DNA from: a virus
Reading direction: 5' to 3' (one strand)
IMG/VR virus record: IMGVR_UViG_3300032236_000109
Span: 1 to 64,000 of that record
DNA: 64,000 bases
Shown here: positions 1-8,685 of the stretch, in pieces
Layout of the letters: the number at the start of each line of letters is the position of its first letter
Numbering within the stretch: position 1 is the first letter of the stretch
The notes under the pieces: generated by a model
What the model was told of the DNA's origin: nothing
What the model saw: the letters and a program-made list of their open reading frames with translations, nothing else
Database searches by the model: none
Position numbers and translations under genes: made by a program

Positions 1-150
1 GCAGTTAAGCCCGGACTTTATGCCAATATCCATAAAAAGCAAGCACGTATTAAGGCTGGCTCTGGTGAGAGAATGCGTAAAGTTGGATCTAAGGGTGCGC
101 CTACTAAAGAAGCATTTATTCAATCTGCTAAAACAGCGAAGAAAAAATAA
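1..150 (+). CDS. C-terminal part of a small Lys-rich phage protein, cut by the left edge
   Basis: Open from the first base to a TAA at 148-150, leaving 49 residues of C-terminus. The product is strongly basic (Lys, Arg, Ala) with no membrane segment. The first codon is in phase with the gene that runs off the right edge at 63776-64000, and joining the two would give one continuous basic protein. Proteins of this kind often follow capsid genes in aquatic podoviruses, from general recall. Function unknown. Confidence 0.6.
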   Translation, partial: AVKPGLYANIHKKQARIKAGSGERMRKVGSKGAPTKEAFIQSAKTAKKK

Positions 151-326
151 TGGCTACTAAAAATTGGATTGCTGGTGCAATTAAAAAGCCCGGTGCTTTA
201 CGTGCCGAGTTAGGTGTTAAGGCTGGGCAAAAGATTCCTGCTAAAAAGCTAGAAGCTGCTGCCAAGAAACCCGGAAAAATTGGGCAACGTGCAAGATTAG
301 CTAAGACTCTAAAAGGCTTAAAATAA
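150..326 (+). CDS. Small basic hypothetical protein (58 aa)
   Basis: The start codon overlaps the previous stop (TAATG) and its own stop overlaps the next start in the same way, so it sits inside a translationally coupled chain. The product is rich in Lys and Ala with repeated Lys-Lys-Pro-Gly type turns and no hydrophobic segment. It lies between head genes (across the presumed circular junction) and the first head-tail adaptor. A minor DNA-binding or head component is possible, but nothing in the sequence decides this. Confidence 0.6.
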   Translation: MATKNWIAGAIKKPGALRAELGVKAGQKIPAKKLEAAAKKPGKIGQRARLAKTLKGLK

Positions 327-1261
327 TGGCAACAACCACTGGAACAAGTAGTTTTAACCTAGACGTAAATGACCTTATCGAAGAGGCATTTGAGCGTTGC
401 GGTAAAGAACTGCGTTCTGGTTATGATTTCAAAACAGCCCGCCGATCTTTAAATCTTTTAACGATTGAATGGGCTAACCGTGGAATCAATTTGTGGACGG
501 TAGAACAGGGCGTTATACCGATGGTAACTGGTCAGGCTATGTACCCTATACCAGTAGACACAATTGACCTTATGGACACGGTTATACGCCAAAATAACGG
601 TACTTCTAACCAGATTGATATCAACATCAGCCGTATTGCTGAGCCGACCTATATGAGCCTACCTAATAAGCTGGCTCAAGGGCGCCCAATTCAGGTATAT
701 ATCAACCGTCAATCAGGTCAAACAAACCCTACTTCTTCTGTATTAGCGGCTAATATTAGTTCTACAGATACCACAATCACGTTAAATACTACGTCTGGTT
801 TAGCATCTGCTGGATTTATTCAAATTGATTCAGAGACTATTAGTTACCCAAATATTAACGGCAACCAGTTGATTAACTGCGCTCGTGGTCAAAATGGCAC
901 TACTGCTACAGCTCACGTTACTGGAGCCGCTATTAGTGTTCAAAACCTACCATCCATCAATGTCTGGCCCACCCCCAATGCGCCGGGCAACCAGTATTTA
1001 TTTGTCTACTACCGATTGCGCCGTATTCAAGACGCCGGATCTGGTGTATACGTACAAGATATCCCATTTAGATTCATCCCATGTATGGTTGCAGGACTAG
1101 CTTATCAGCTATCTACCAAGTTACCAGATATGGATATGAACCGTATTCCAATGTTAAAAGCGGATTATGAACAACAGTTCCAATTGGCTGCAGATGAAGA
1201 TCGAGATAAGGCTCCTATACGTTTTGTGCCAAGGATGACGTTCTACGGTAGAGGAAGTTAA
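326..1261 (+). CDS. Head-tail adaptor / tail accessory factor, P22 gp4-like
   Basis: 311 residues. The first ~90 residues (an alpha-helical start, then a segment with NLLTIEWANRGINLW) have the organisation of P22 gp4-type adaptors that bind below the portal and stabilise packaged DNA. Residues ~135-205 form a Thr/Ser/Gly-rich beta module (SADSETISY-like core, then CARGQNGTTATAH) that looks inserted, because the adaptor-like sequence resumes with YYRLRRIQDAG. The same module occurs in the gp10-like protein at 15282. Longer than P22 gp4 because of this insert. Position before a second adaptor and the fibres fits the role. The family call rests on pattern and context, not on an alignment. Confidence 0.72.
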   Translation: MATTTGTSSFNLDVNDLIEEAFERCGKELRSGYDFKTARRSLNLLTIEWANRGINLWTVEQGVIPMVTGQAMYPIPVDTIDLMDTVIRQNNGTSNQIDINISRIAEPTYMSLPNKLAQGRPIQVYINRQSGQTNPTSSVLAANISSTDTTITLNTTSGLASAGFIQIDSETISYPNINGNQLINCARGQNGTTATAHVTGAAISVQNLPSINVWPTPNAPGNQYLFVYYRLRRIQDAGSGVYVQDIPFRFIPCMVAGLAYQLSTKLPDMDMNRIPMLKADYEQQFQLAADEDRDKAPIRFVPRMTFYGRGS

Positions 1262-1263
1262 AA

Positions 1264-1689
1264 ATGCCTAATCAGTTCGCTTCCGGCAAATGGGCAATTG
1301 CCGAATGTGACCGATGTGATCAAAGGTTTATGCTCAAATATTTACGGACGCAAACCGTAAAAACTAAACCTTATAAGATTAAGGTTTGTCGTGAATGTTG
1401 GGATCCAGATCATCCTCAGTTACAATTGGGGATGTACCCTGTAAATGACCCACAGGCGGTTAGAGAACCCCGTCCTGATGTAAGTTACTTGCAGTCTGGT
1501 ACGAATGGTTTGCAGATTAATTTAACTGGTATTGGTCCAGATGGTTTAGGTGGTCCAGACATGGGTAGTAGGGTATTCCAGTGGGGCTGGAATCCGGTTG
1601 GTGGTTCAAGACTATTTGACAATGCGTTAACGCCAAATGACTTGATAGGTAACACACAAATTGGTACAGTAACGGTAAGTATAACTTAG
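1264..1689 (+). CDS. Zinc-ribbon structural-region protein
   Basis: 141 residues. Two CxxC pairs, C15/C18 and C42/C45, form a likely zinc ribbon around a basic linker; the remainder is Gly/Pro-rich and beta-like. Encoded two bases after the gp4-like adaptor and just before small basic proteins, in the head-tail completion block. Similar zinc-ribbon proteins are frequent there in aquatic phages (recall). A role in neck assembly is inference; metal binding is the only function the sequence supports. Confidence 0.6.
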   Translation: MPNQFASGKWAIAECDRCDQRFMLKYLRTQTVKTKPYKIKVCRECWDPDHPQLQLGMYPVNDPQAVREPRPDVSYLQSGTNGLQINLTGIGPDGLGGPDMGSRVFQWGWNPVGGSRLFDNALTPNDLIGNTQIGTVTVSIT

Positions 1690-1698
1690 GAGTAAATT

Positions 1699-1896
1699 AT
1701 GGGATTCAAAACGGCGGCAGATGGTGTTACCAAAACAGGTAAAACCAAAGGTACAAATCTAGGTGATTCAGGTCCATCAGTGGGCATTGAAAAAGGTCCA
1801 ATTAAAGGTCCACAGAAATTGGGTAATTCCATGAAAGCTGTTGGACGCAATATGGCTCGTGCTATGTTGCAAAAATCTTCAGGCAGAGGTCGTTAA
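1699..1896 (+). CDS. Small basic hypothetical protein (65 aa)
   Basis: A good Shine-Dalgarno (AGGAG) precedes ATG. The chain is Gly/Lys-rich with repeats of a GPxKGPQK type and a basic C-terminal helix. No cysteine and no membrane segment. It lies between adaptor genes and is probably a minor virion or assembly protein; no family recognised. Confidence 0.6.
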   Translation: MGFKTAADGVTKTGKTKGTNLGDSGPSVGIEKGPIKGPQKLGNSMKAVGRNMARAMLQKSSGRGR

Positions 1897-1897
1897 T

Positions 1898-2173
1898 ATG
1901 GCTACCGCTAAAAACGTTAAAGCAACTCCAGCGGGATCTTATCCGCTAGGTCATGCTAAAGAAAACAAAGATGCATCTGCATACGTTAACAATGGTACTA
2001 GCGTAGCTGATGGTGAAAATGCAGTAGTGCTAAAAGGCAAACCTGTTGATGCATTACGTCCATCTATTGGCACATTGTTCAAAAGTCAGCCAGAAACTAA
2101 AACTGATGGCGTTACAATGCGTGGTTATGGTGCTGCAACTAAAGGCATCAAATCTAGAGGTCCGATGGCTTAA
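1898..2173 (+). CDS. Small hypothetical protein (91 aa)
   Basis: The ATG at 1898 is chosen because it follows the upstream stop by one base, whereas the longer open frame from 1841 overlaps the preceding gene. The stop overlaps the next start (TAATG). The product is polar and Gly/Ala/Lys-rich, with little predicted structure and a C-terminal Arg-Gly-Pro-Met tail. Possibly a minor capsid or neck protein from context only. Confidence 0.55.
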   Translation: MATAKNVKATPAGSYPLGHAKENKDASAYVNNGTSVADGENAVVLKGKPVDALRPSIGTLFKSQPETKTDGVTMRGYGAATKGIKSRGPMA

Positions 2174-2862
2174 TGGATTACAACACTCTTTTCGCTCAGA
2201 TACAGACGTACACGGAAAATATATTTCCGGATACGTATCTTGCTAATGGAAGTTCTATTTCTGCTACAACGCAGATTAATACTTTTATTCAGCAAGCGGA
2301 AGAACGTATATACAATACCGTTCAAATCCCGTCTTTGCGTAAGAATGTTACAGGCACATGCACTTCAGGAAATCAATACTTAGCTTGTCCTAATGATTAC
2401 TTATCTACTTATTCATTAGCAATTATTAATCCTGATGGAAGTTACGAATATTTGCTTAACAAAGATGTTAACTTTATTCGTCAATCTTATCCTACACCAA
2501 CTGCTACTGGTACACCCCGTTATTACGCTTTGTTTGGTTCACGTTTGAATGACCCTAATGAACTTACTTTCATTCTTGGACCAACCCCTGATCTTAGTTA
2601 CAACGCAGAGTTGCACTATTTTTACTATCCAGAATCTATTGTTACTGCTGGCACCTCATGGCTTGGTGATAATTACTCTCCTGTTCTTCTTTATGGTTCC
2701 CTCGTTGAGGCGTATACCTACATGAAGGGTGAGACAGATATGTTAAATATGTACAATACCAAGTATCAGGAAGCAATGCAGCAACTCAACAGACTTGGAA
2801 CTGGCTTAGAACGTGGCGATGCATATCGTGACGGTCAAGCTAAGATCAAAGTTAACCCATAA
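2173..2862 (+). CDS. Head-tail adaptor protein (SU10/gp6-like)
   Basis: 229 residues. An N-terminal helical part with FIQQAEERIYNTVQIPSLR is followed by a beta-rich middle and a C-terminal helix with a SLVEAYTYMKGE segment. This helix/beta-insert/helix layout and the QAEERIYN motif are those of podoviral adaptor proteins of the phage SU10 type, which dock on the portal ring. Together with the gp4-like gene at 326 it gives two neck components. Coupled to the upstream gene by TAATG. Confidence 0.72.
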   Translation: MDYNTLFAQIQTYTENIFPDTYLANGSSISATTQINTFIQQAEERIYNTVQIPSLRKNVTGTCTSGNQYLACPNDYLSTYSLAIINPDGSYEYLLNKDVNFIRQSYPTPTATGTPRYYALFGSRLNDPNELTFILGPTPDLSYNAELHYFYYPESIVTAGTSWLGDNYSPVLLYGSLVEAYTYMKGETDMLNMYNTKYQEAMQQLNRLGTGLERGDAYRDGQAKIKVNP

Positions 2863-2878
2863 TTTTTAGGAGCAACAA

Positions 2879-3313
2879 ATGGCAATCACTCAAGCAATGT
2901 GCGATTCGTTTAAGGTGCAAATCCTTAGCGGTCAACAAAATTTGGTTTCAGGCGCAAGCACTGTATATAAACTCGCTTTGTATACCAGCTCAGCAACATT
3001 AAGCAACGCAACTACAGCGTACACAACCGTTAACGAAGTAACAAGTTCAGGTTCAAACTATACTGCTGGTGGTAACACACTAACAGTTAGCACAAGCCCA
3101 ACTTCTACTGGTAACGTAGCGTTCTTGTCGTTTGCTAATAGCTCTTGGACTAACGCAAATATTACTGCTAACGGCGCTTTAATCTACAACTCAACTGCAA
3201 ATACGGCTGTTGCTGTGTTAGCTTTTGGTGCTGATAAAACCGCTACTAACGGTACATTTAGCGTGATTTTCCCAACTGCAGACGCAACAAACGCAATCAT
3301 CCGTATTGCTTAA
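2879..3313 (+). CDS. Thr/Ser/Asn-rich structural protein, fibre-associated
   Basis: 144 residues starting MAITQAMCDSFKVQIL, then almost entirely beta-prone repeats of Thr, Ser, Asn and Ala. Such proteins sit in front of fibre genes in many aquatic podo- and siphoviruses (recall) and are usually labelled structural. No enzymatic motif. It follows the adaptor with a clear AGGAG and precedes a larger fibre-type gene with another AGGAG, suggesting well-expressed virion components. Confidence 0.55.
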   Translation: MAITQAMCDSFKVQILSGQQNLVSGASTVYKLALYTSSATLSNATTAYTTVNEVTSSGSNYTAGGNTLTVSTSPTSTGNVAFLSFANSSWTNANITANGALIYNSTANTAVAVLAFGADKTATNGTFSVIFPTADATNAIIRIA

Positions 3314-3325
3314 TAGGAGCCTGAC

Positions 3326-4324
3326 ATGGCTCTTGTGCTGTTTGATAGGGTAAAAGAATCCAGTAATACCGCTGGTACTGGGACTATTGTTTTAGCTGGT
3401 GCGCAAACCGGCTATCAGTCCTTTGCTGTGGTGGGAAACGGAAATACAACTTACTACACCATTGCGGATCAACAAGGATCTAACTGGGAAGTAGGTATTG
3501 GTACGTACTATTCTGGCAACGTTTCTCTTGCTCGTACGACTATTCTTTCCTCATCAAACGCTAATGCTGCGGTTAACTTTAGTAACGCCACTAAAGATGT
3601 ATTTGTTACTTACCCAGCAGAAAAGTCTGTAAACCAAGACGCTACTGGTAACGTTACTGTACTTCAAACGGTTACTGCAAATAATATTGTATCTGTTGGA
3701 AATACCGCAGTTAGTTCTAATGCTGGTGCTTTTTCTCTTGGCGCTCTTAGTTATTCAGATACTGGCATTTTTGCTTCTTACGCAAATACAGCCAATACAT
3801 ATGTACAAATTATTGCTCAGAACTTAAGCAATGGAACTAATGCTTCTGTTGACTTTGTAGTAACAAACGATACTGGCACAGCATATGCAGACTTTGGTAT
3901 TACTTCTAGCAAATATACTGGATCTGGCGCACTTTCAGCAGCCAACGTAGCTTATATTTATGCTGGCGCTGCCGATCTTGTTGTTGGTACAGCAACTGCT
4001 AACTCGATTCACTTTGTTGTTAACAACTCTGCGGTTGATGCGTTTACTATTAATGCAAGCGGAGCTTTGGCAGCAAATGCTTCTTACGGTACATCTGGTC
4101 AAGTATTAACATCCCAAGGAAACGCCGCCGCTCCTACATGGGCAACACCAACCTCATCTGGTGCCTTGTCTGCTGGTAATAATTCAATCATCGTAAATAA
4201 CGTAAATATTACTTCAAATGCTACAATTGCTGCTGGTCAAAATGGATTCTCTGTAGGACCAGTAACAACCGCAAATGGCGTTACTGTAACAATTGGAGCT
4301 AATTCTACTTGGGTGGTTCTATGA
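3326..4324 (+). CDS. Tail fibre or tail-tip protein with conserved N-terminal fibre module
   Basis: 332 residues. The N-terminal ~95 residues (MALVLFDRVKESSNTAGTG, then GYQSF, TTYYTIADQ and a VFVTYPAEK end) form a module common at the start of phage fibre proteins, probably the virion-attachment part. The rest is a long beta-rich shaft of Ala/Asn/Thr/Gly. The stop overlaps the next fibre start (ATGA), so the two are translationally coupled and may assemble together. Confidence 0.65.
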   Translation: MALVLFDRVKESSNTAGTGTIVLAGAQTGYQSFAVVGNGNTTYYTIADQQGSNWEVGIGTYYSGNVSLARTTILSSSNANAAVNFSNATKDVFVTYPAEKSVNQDATGNVTVLQTVTANNIVSVGNTAVSSNAGAFSLGALSYSDTGIFASYANTANTYVQIIAQNLSNGTNASVDFVVTNDTGTAYADFGITSSKYTGSGALSAANVAYIYAGAADLVVGTATANSIHFVVNNSAVDAFTINASGALAANASYGTSGQVLTSQGNAAAPTWATPTSSGALSAGNNSIIVNNVNITSNATIAAGQNGFSVGPVTTANGVTVTIGANSTWVVL

Positions 4325-5379
4325 GTACTATATCTGCTGGGAATACCACTTCTACAACGCTTGTACAAACTGGCGATACTACTGGTAATTTAACGCTGAC
4401 CGCTATTGGTGGGGTTATTAATGCTCAATCAACTACTGGTGGTTTTGTAGTGCCTACTGGTACAACAGCGCAAAGACCCACTGCTAACGTAGCAGGAACA
4501 ATTCGTTATAACACTACTACCAATCAAACAGAGATTTACTCAGGAATTGCTTGGACAGGAATTACAAGCCAAACTTATACTGCAAGTTATTTTGTTGCGG
4601 CAGGTGGTGGTGGTGGCGCAGGAGTTCCTGCTAACTATGCCGCAGGTGGTGGCGGTGGAGCAGGCGGCTATTTAACTGGCACAACAACTTTAACTGGTGG
4701 TAATGTTTATTCTGTAACTGTTGGTGGCGGTGGTGCTGGTGCATCTCCAAGCTCAACTGTGAGCGCAAGTAGTGGCTCTAATTCAGTATTAGGCTCTATT
4801 GCAACGGCAATAGGCGGTGGTGGTGGCTCTCCTTACAATACAAACGGAGTTGCTGGTGGCTCTGGAGGTGGTGGTGGTGGAGCAACAAGTACAGGAGGTG
4901 CTGGAACTTCTGGTCAAGGATACGCAGGTGGTGGATGTTCTGGAAATGTAGGTGGAGGACCTGCTGGTGGAGGTGCATCTGCGGCTGGAGGTTCTGTTTC
5001 ATCATCTAATACTGGCGGTAATGGTGGCGCTGGTATATCTTCAAGTCTTTCTGGCTCTCCAGTAACGTATTGCGGTGGTGGTGCAGGTTCTGCTTTTACT
5101 GCTGGAACTGCTGGAACAGGTGGCGCAGGCGGTGGTGCAAATGGAGTTGTTGGAGCTAACAATGGAATTGCTGGTTCAACTAATACTGGAGGCGGTGGAA
5201 GTTCAGGCGGTGGTTCTGTTGGTGTTGCTTCTACTGGCGGTTCTGGTGGTTCAGGAATTGTTATTCTTTCCGTTCCTACAACCAATTATTCTGGAGTTAC
5301 AACAGGATCACCAACAGTAACAACATCAGGCAGTAATACAATTATGACGTTTAATAGTAGTGGAAGCTACACGGCTTAA
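4321..5379 (+). CDS. Glycine-rich tail fibre/adhesin, paralogue 1
   Basis: The ATG at 4321 overlaps the previous stop (ATGA) and is preferred over the in-frame ATG 12 bases upstream, which lies inside that gene. Layout: ~80-residue fibre module with PTGTTAQRP and RYNTTTNQTEIY, then ~240 residues of poly-Gly blocks (GGGGG runs with Ala, Ser, Asn), ending in a GSGIVILSVPTTNYSG beta cap and Ser-Tyr-Thr-Ala. Gly-rich tips of this type form polyglycine-II sandwiches in phage S16-like adhesins (known family behaviour); receptor binding here is inference. Confidence 0.75.
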   Translation: MSTISAGNTTSTTLVQTGDTTGNLTLTAIGGVINAQSTTGGFVVPTGTTAQRPTANVAGTIRYNTTTNQTEIYSGIAWTGITSQTYTASYFVAAGGGGGAGVPANYAAGGGGGAGGYLTGTTTLTGGNVYSVTVGGGGAGASPSSTVSASSGSNSVLGSIATAIGGGGGSPYNTNGVAGGSGGGGGGATSTGGAGTSGQGYAGGGCSGNVGGGPAGGGASAAGGSVSSSNTGGNGGAGISSSLSGSPVTYCGGGAGSAFTAGTAGTGGAGGGANGVVGANNGIAGSTNTGGGGSSGGGSVGVASTGGSGGSGIVILSVPTTNYSGVTTGSPTVTTSGSNTIMTFNSSGSYTA

Positions 5380-5394
5380 CAAAGGAGAAATTAC

Positions 5395-5742
5395 ATGAGC
5401 CATTTTGCAAAAGTAGTAGACGGCAAGGTCACTCAGGTGATCGTAGCCGAACAAGATTTTTTTGATACGTTTGTGGATTCAAGTCCCGGTACATGGATTC
5501 AAACTTCTTATAACACCCGTGCTAATCAGCATCCAGAAGGTCGCCCATTGCGTGGTAATTATGCTGGTATTGGTTATACATACGATGCTACGCATGACGT
5601 TTTTTATGCTCCGCAACCATATGCAAGTTGGGTATTAAACCAATCTACATGGTTATGGGAAGCACCAACACCAATCCCACAAGATGGCAAACCATATCGT
5701 TGGGATGAATCTACAGTAGCTTGGGTTGAAATAACCGCTTAA
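5395..5742 (+). CDS. Small fibre-associated phage protein (115 aa)
   Basis: Begins MSHFAKVVDGKVTQVIVAE and is rich in aromatic residues (Trp, Tyr), with a WLWEAPTPIPQDGKPYRWDE C-terminal part. I recognise this type as a conserved protein of cyanophage and other aquatic-phage fibre loci whose function is not settled; an accessory or tip protein is likely. It lies between fibre genes with a strong AAGGAG. Confidence 0.62.
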   Translation: MSHFAKVVDGKVTQVIVAEQDFFDTFVDSSPGTWIQTSYNTRANQHPEGRPLRGNYAGIGYTYDATHDVFYAPQPYASWVLNQSTWLWEAPTPIPQDGKPYRWDESTVAWVEITA

Positions 5743-5751
5743 GGATAAAAA

Positions 5752-6258
5752 ATGGCGGTCATAATCAACGGAACTAACGGTGTAGCAACTTCGGGAACAA
5801 ACTTAACTTCCACTAGTTTAATTTTAAATGGTGGTACTTCTGGAGCTATTACACTTGTTGCCAATGCAACGGCTGGTACAAACACGTTAACATTACCTGC
5901 ATCTACAGGCACCATTTTGAGTAACACAACTGCTGGAGTATGTGCTGCATGGGTAAATTTTGATGGTACTTTAACAACCCCCATAACCCCTAGAGCATCA
6001 TTTAATGTAACCAACATTACAAAAGTATCTACAGGTGTATATACAATAAACTTTACGAATGCTTTAGCAGATGCTAACTATGCTGCAACTTGTTCTGCCG
6101 CAGCAGCTTCTGGTGGGGTTACTGTTATAGCAGATACACAAACTAATGGTTCAGGTTCGATAGCGCCAACTGCAAGCAATGTAACGATAGCTATTGTTAA
6201 TAGGTCTGCTGGTGCTTTTGTTGATTCTCCATATGTCAATGTACAGGTATTTAGATAG
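5752..6258 (+). CDS. Short tail-fibre protein (168 aa)
   Basis: The N-terminus (MAVIINGTNGVATSGTNL, ending TLPASTGTILSN) is a repetitive beta module of phage fibres. Residues ~65-168 (WVNFDGT, then FTNALADANYAATCSAA and a SPYVNVQVFR end) form a compact domain that I recall as a common C-terminal fibre knob in prophage and aquatic-phage proteins. No enzymatic residues. Probably a short receptor-binding or accessory fibre next to the glycine-rich paralogues. Confidence 0.65.
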   Translation: MAVIINGTNGVATSGTNLTSTSLILNGGTSGAITLVANATAGTNTLTLPASTGTILSNTTAGVCAAWVNFDGTLTTPITPRASFNVTNITKVSTGVYTINFTNALADANYAATCSAAAASGGVTVIADTQTNGSGSIAPTASNVTIAIVNRSAGAFVDSPYVNVQVFR

Positions 6259-6266
6259 CATAATGT

Positions 6267-7586
6267 ATGCCAAGTACCATCAATGTCATTCCAGATAAAC
6301 AGATAGGACAGCTTCGTAAAAACGGCGCTGCTGATGGTAATCTTGCATTTCAAACAAATGGTACAAACGCAGTCGTAATAGACAGCAACCAAAACGCTAA
6401 CTTTGTTTCTACTGGTGCAATAACATTACCAAAAGGTACAATCGCACAAAGACCAGCAAGTCCAGTAAATGGGATGTGGAGATATAGCACTAGCTATGCT
6501 GGCGTAGAAGCCTACGCAAATGGTTCTTGGCTTAATTTAACGCCCATTCTTACCCCCATTAATTCTGCTGCGCCCGTATTATCTGGTTCTACTGTTGTAG
6601 GGTCTAATGTAAGTGTTAGTACAGGAACATGGAATAACTCTCCAACAAGCTATGGTTATCAGTGGCTTGCTAATTCTGTTGCCATATCAAACGCAACCGC
6701 AAACGTATTTACAATTACATCCTCACAAAACGGATCTAATCTTTCTTGTAATGTAACTGCAACTAATGGCGCAGGAAGCACTGGTATAGCCGCAACATCA
6801 AATACCGCTGGTCCAGTAACGTCTACATATAGTGCATCATATTTAGTGATTGCTGGCGGAGGCGGCGGCGGTAGTGGGCAAACCAATTCTTCAGGCGGCG
6901 GTGGGGGAGCTGGTGGGTACTTAGCAAATACTGCAACCTTTACTCCGGGAGTTGTTTATACAGCTACTGTAGGCGCTGGCGGCGGATCTGGTGGTGGTGG
7001 AACAAACTCCTCTCTTTCAGGAACTGGTTTAACTACAGTAACATCCATTGGTGGCGGTAATGGTGGAGGAAGCGGTGGTGGTGCTGGAGGATCAGGCGGT
7101 GGATCAGGATCTGGCTACGGAGGTTCACCCAATGGTGGTGCAGCAACTTCAGGTCAAGGAAACGGCGGATCTGGTACTGGATATGATGGACAAGTTGATC
7201 CCGGTGGTGGCGGTGGTGGAGCTGGCGGAAGTGGTAGTGGTTCAAGTGGTGGTGCAGCTGCCTCTAGTTCTATAACTGGTTCATCTGTATCAAGGGCTGG
7301 CGGAGGCGGCGGCGGAAAAGGCGGTTCAGGTGGCGGCGGCGGTGCTGGTAATGGTGGATATAGTAGCGGTGGTGGTAGCGGTTCAGCAAATACTGGTTCA
7401 GGCGGTGGTGGTGGAGGTCAAAATGGCGGCGGACCTCAAAGTGGTGGTTCAGGTGGTTCAGGAATAATTATTCTTTCCGTGCCTACTACAAACTATTCTG
7501 GTACAACTACAGGAAGCCCTACCGTAACTACATCAGGATCAAATACAATTATTACGTTCACATCTAGCGGGACATACACAGCATGA
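6267..7586 (+). CDS. Glycine-rich tail fibre/adhesin with Ig-like domain, paralogue 2
   Basis: 439 residues. After an N-terminal fibre module (PKGTIAQRP, MWRYS) there is an Ig/PKD-like domain at ~100-185 (PVLSGSTVVGSNVSVSTGTW, YQWLANSVAIS, LSCNVTATNGAG), then a ~200-residue poly-Gly tip and the same C-terminal cap as paralogue 1. The Ig-like domain is absent from the other four paralogues, so it is a module gain. The stop overlaps the next fibre start (ATGA). Confidence 0.75.
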   Translation: MPSTINVIPDKQIGQLRKNGAADGNLAFQTNGTNAVVIDSNQNANFVSTGAITLPKGTIAQRPASPVNGMWRYSTSYAGVEAYANGSWLNLTPILTPINSAAPVLSGSTVVGSNVSVSTGTWNNSPTSYGYQWLANSVAISNATANVFTITSSQNGSNLSCNVTATNGAGSTGIAATSNTAGPVTSTYSASYLVIAGGGGGGSGQTNSSGGGGGAGGYLANTATFTPGVVYTATVGAGGGSGGGGTNSSLSGTGLTTVTSIGGGNGGGSGGGAGGSGGGSGSGYGGSPNGGAATSGQGNGGSGTGYDGQVDPGGGGGGAGGSGSGSSGGAAASSSITGSSVSRAGGGGGGKGGSGGGGGAGNGGYSSGGGSGSANTGSGGGGGGQNGGGPQSGGSGGSGIIILSVPTTNYSGTTTGSPTVTTSGSNTIITFTSSGTYTA

Positions 7587-8683
7587 CAACCAAAATAAAC
7601 GCATCTACGGCTGGCTTAACTGAAACAGTTGATACTTCTGGAATTCTTGAATTTCAGACTGCAAATACATCTGCACTCATTATCGACACAAGCCAAAACG
7701 CAAACCTAGTGTCTACTGGCGCAGTAACTATTCCAAGAGGTACGACAGCCCAACGTCCTACTGGCGTTAATGGCATGGTTCGGTATAACAGCGATTCAAA
7801 CGTAGCAGCGATTGAGGCATATGCTAACGGAGCTTGGACTACTTTGGGTTCTGGTAGCAGCTCAAGTATTTATTCTGTTTCTTACTTGGTTGTGTCTGGG
7901 GGTGGTGGTGGAGGTGGTAATCCAACGAATAATAATGTTTGCGGTGGCGGTGGTGGTGCTGGTGGCTTGCTAACAAGTACGGCAAATTTAACCGCTGGTA
8001 CTAGCTATACAGTTACAGTAGGTGCTGGAGGATCTGGTGGTGTTAATGCTGCCGCAGCAACGTCTGGTGGAAATTCTTCTATGCAGTCAGTAGGCGCAAC
8101 TACTGGTGGTGGTTATGGCTTTGGTGGAATTTATGCTGGTAGCGCATATTATACAGCTGCAACTGGTGGTTCAGGTGGTGGCGGTGGTTATGGTACTCAA
8201 GCAGGAGCTGCTGGAATAGGCGGTCAAGGTAATACAGGTGGTAATGGTACTAACACTGGTAGCTTTGCTGGTGGTGGCGGGGGTGGAGCGGGTGGTGTTG
8301 GGGGTAATTATTCTGGCAATACTGGCGGCACTGGCGGAAGCTCTGCAAACTCTTCGATTACTGGAACAGTTGTTGCTTATGCTGGCGGTGGTGGTGGCGG
8401 TGGCGGAACTGGAGGCGCTGGTGGCGGTGCTGGTGCTGGCGCTGGTGGTAGTGGTTCCACACCGTCTAATGGAAATTCGGCTTCAGCAAATACTGGTTCA
8501 GGCGGTGGTGGTACTGGTGGCGGAGGAGGCACATTCGGAGCTACTGTAACGGCTGGAAACGGTGGTTCTGGAATAGTTATTATTACTTATGCTGGATCTC
8601 CTCGTGGAACTGGCGGAACAATTACGCAATATAACGGCTACACAATCCATTCCTTTACCTCTAGCGGTACTTACACAGCCTAA
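7583..8683 (+). CDS. Glycine-rich tail fibre/adhesin, paralogue 3
   Basis: 366 residues: N-terminal fibre module with PRGTTAQRP and MVRYNSDSN, then a poly-Gly tip with Asn/Ser/Ala interruptions and a different C-terminal end (YNGYTIHSFTSSGTYTA). It shares a 31-nt identical block with paralogue 2 (7382-7412 and 8482-8512) and a 33-nt block with paralogue 4 (7999-8031 and 10989-11021), direct signs of duplication or exchange within the locus. Confidence 0.75.
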   Translation: MTTKINASTAGLTETVDTSGILEFQTANTSALIIDTSQNANLVSTGAVTIPRGTTAQRPTGVNGMVRYNSDSNVAAIEAYANGAWTTLGSGSSSSIYSVSYLVVSGGGGGGGNPTNNNVCGGGGGAGGLLTSTANLTAGTSYTVTVGAGGSGGVNAAAATSGGNSSMQSVGATTGGGYGFGGIYAGSAYYTAATGGSGGGGGYGTQAGAAGIGGQGNTGGNGTNTGSFAGGGGGGAGGVGGNYSGNTGGTGGSSANSSITGTVVAYAGGGGGGGGTGGAGGGAGAGAGGSGSTPSNGNSASANTGSGGGGTGGGGGTFGATVTAGNGGSGIVIITYAGSPRGTGGTITQYNGYTIHSFTSSGTYTA

Positions 8684-8685
8684 TT

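Noticed and set aside
4796-5285. Pro/His-rich reading frames on the minus strand across the glycine-rich fibre genes
   Set aside because: They are the reverse complement of GGT/GGC repeats, have no ribosome sites and lie opposite well-supported genes; the same holds for frames at 7033, 11320, 12060 and 12372.
8238-8549. Val/Leu-rich plus-strand frame inside fibre paralogue 3
   Set aside because: A frame shift of poly-Gly codons gives Val/Leu/Ala strings by composition; similar frames occur in every paralogue (5075, 7048, 11012, 12545).
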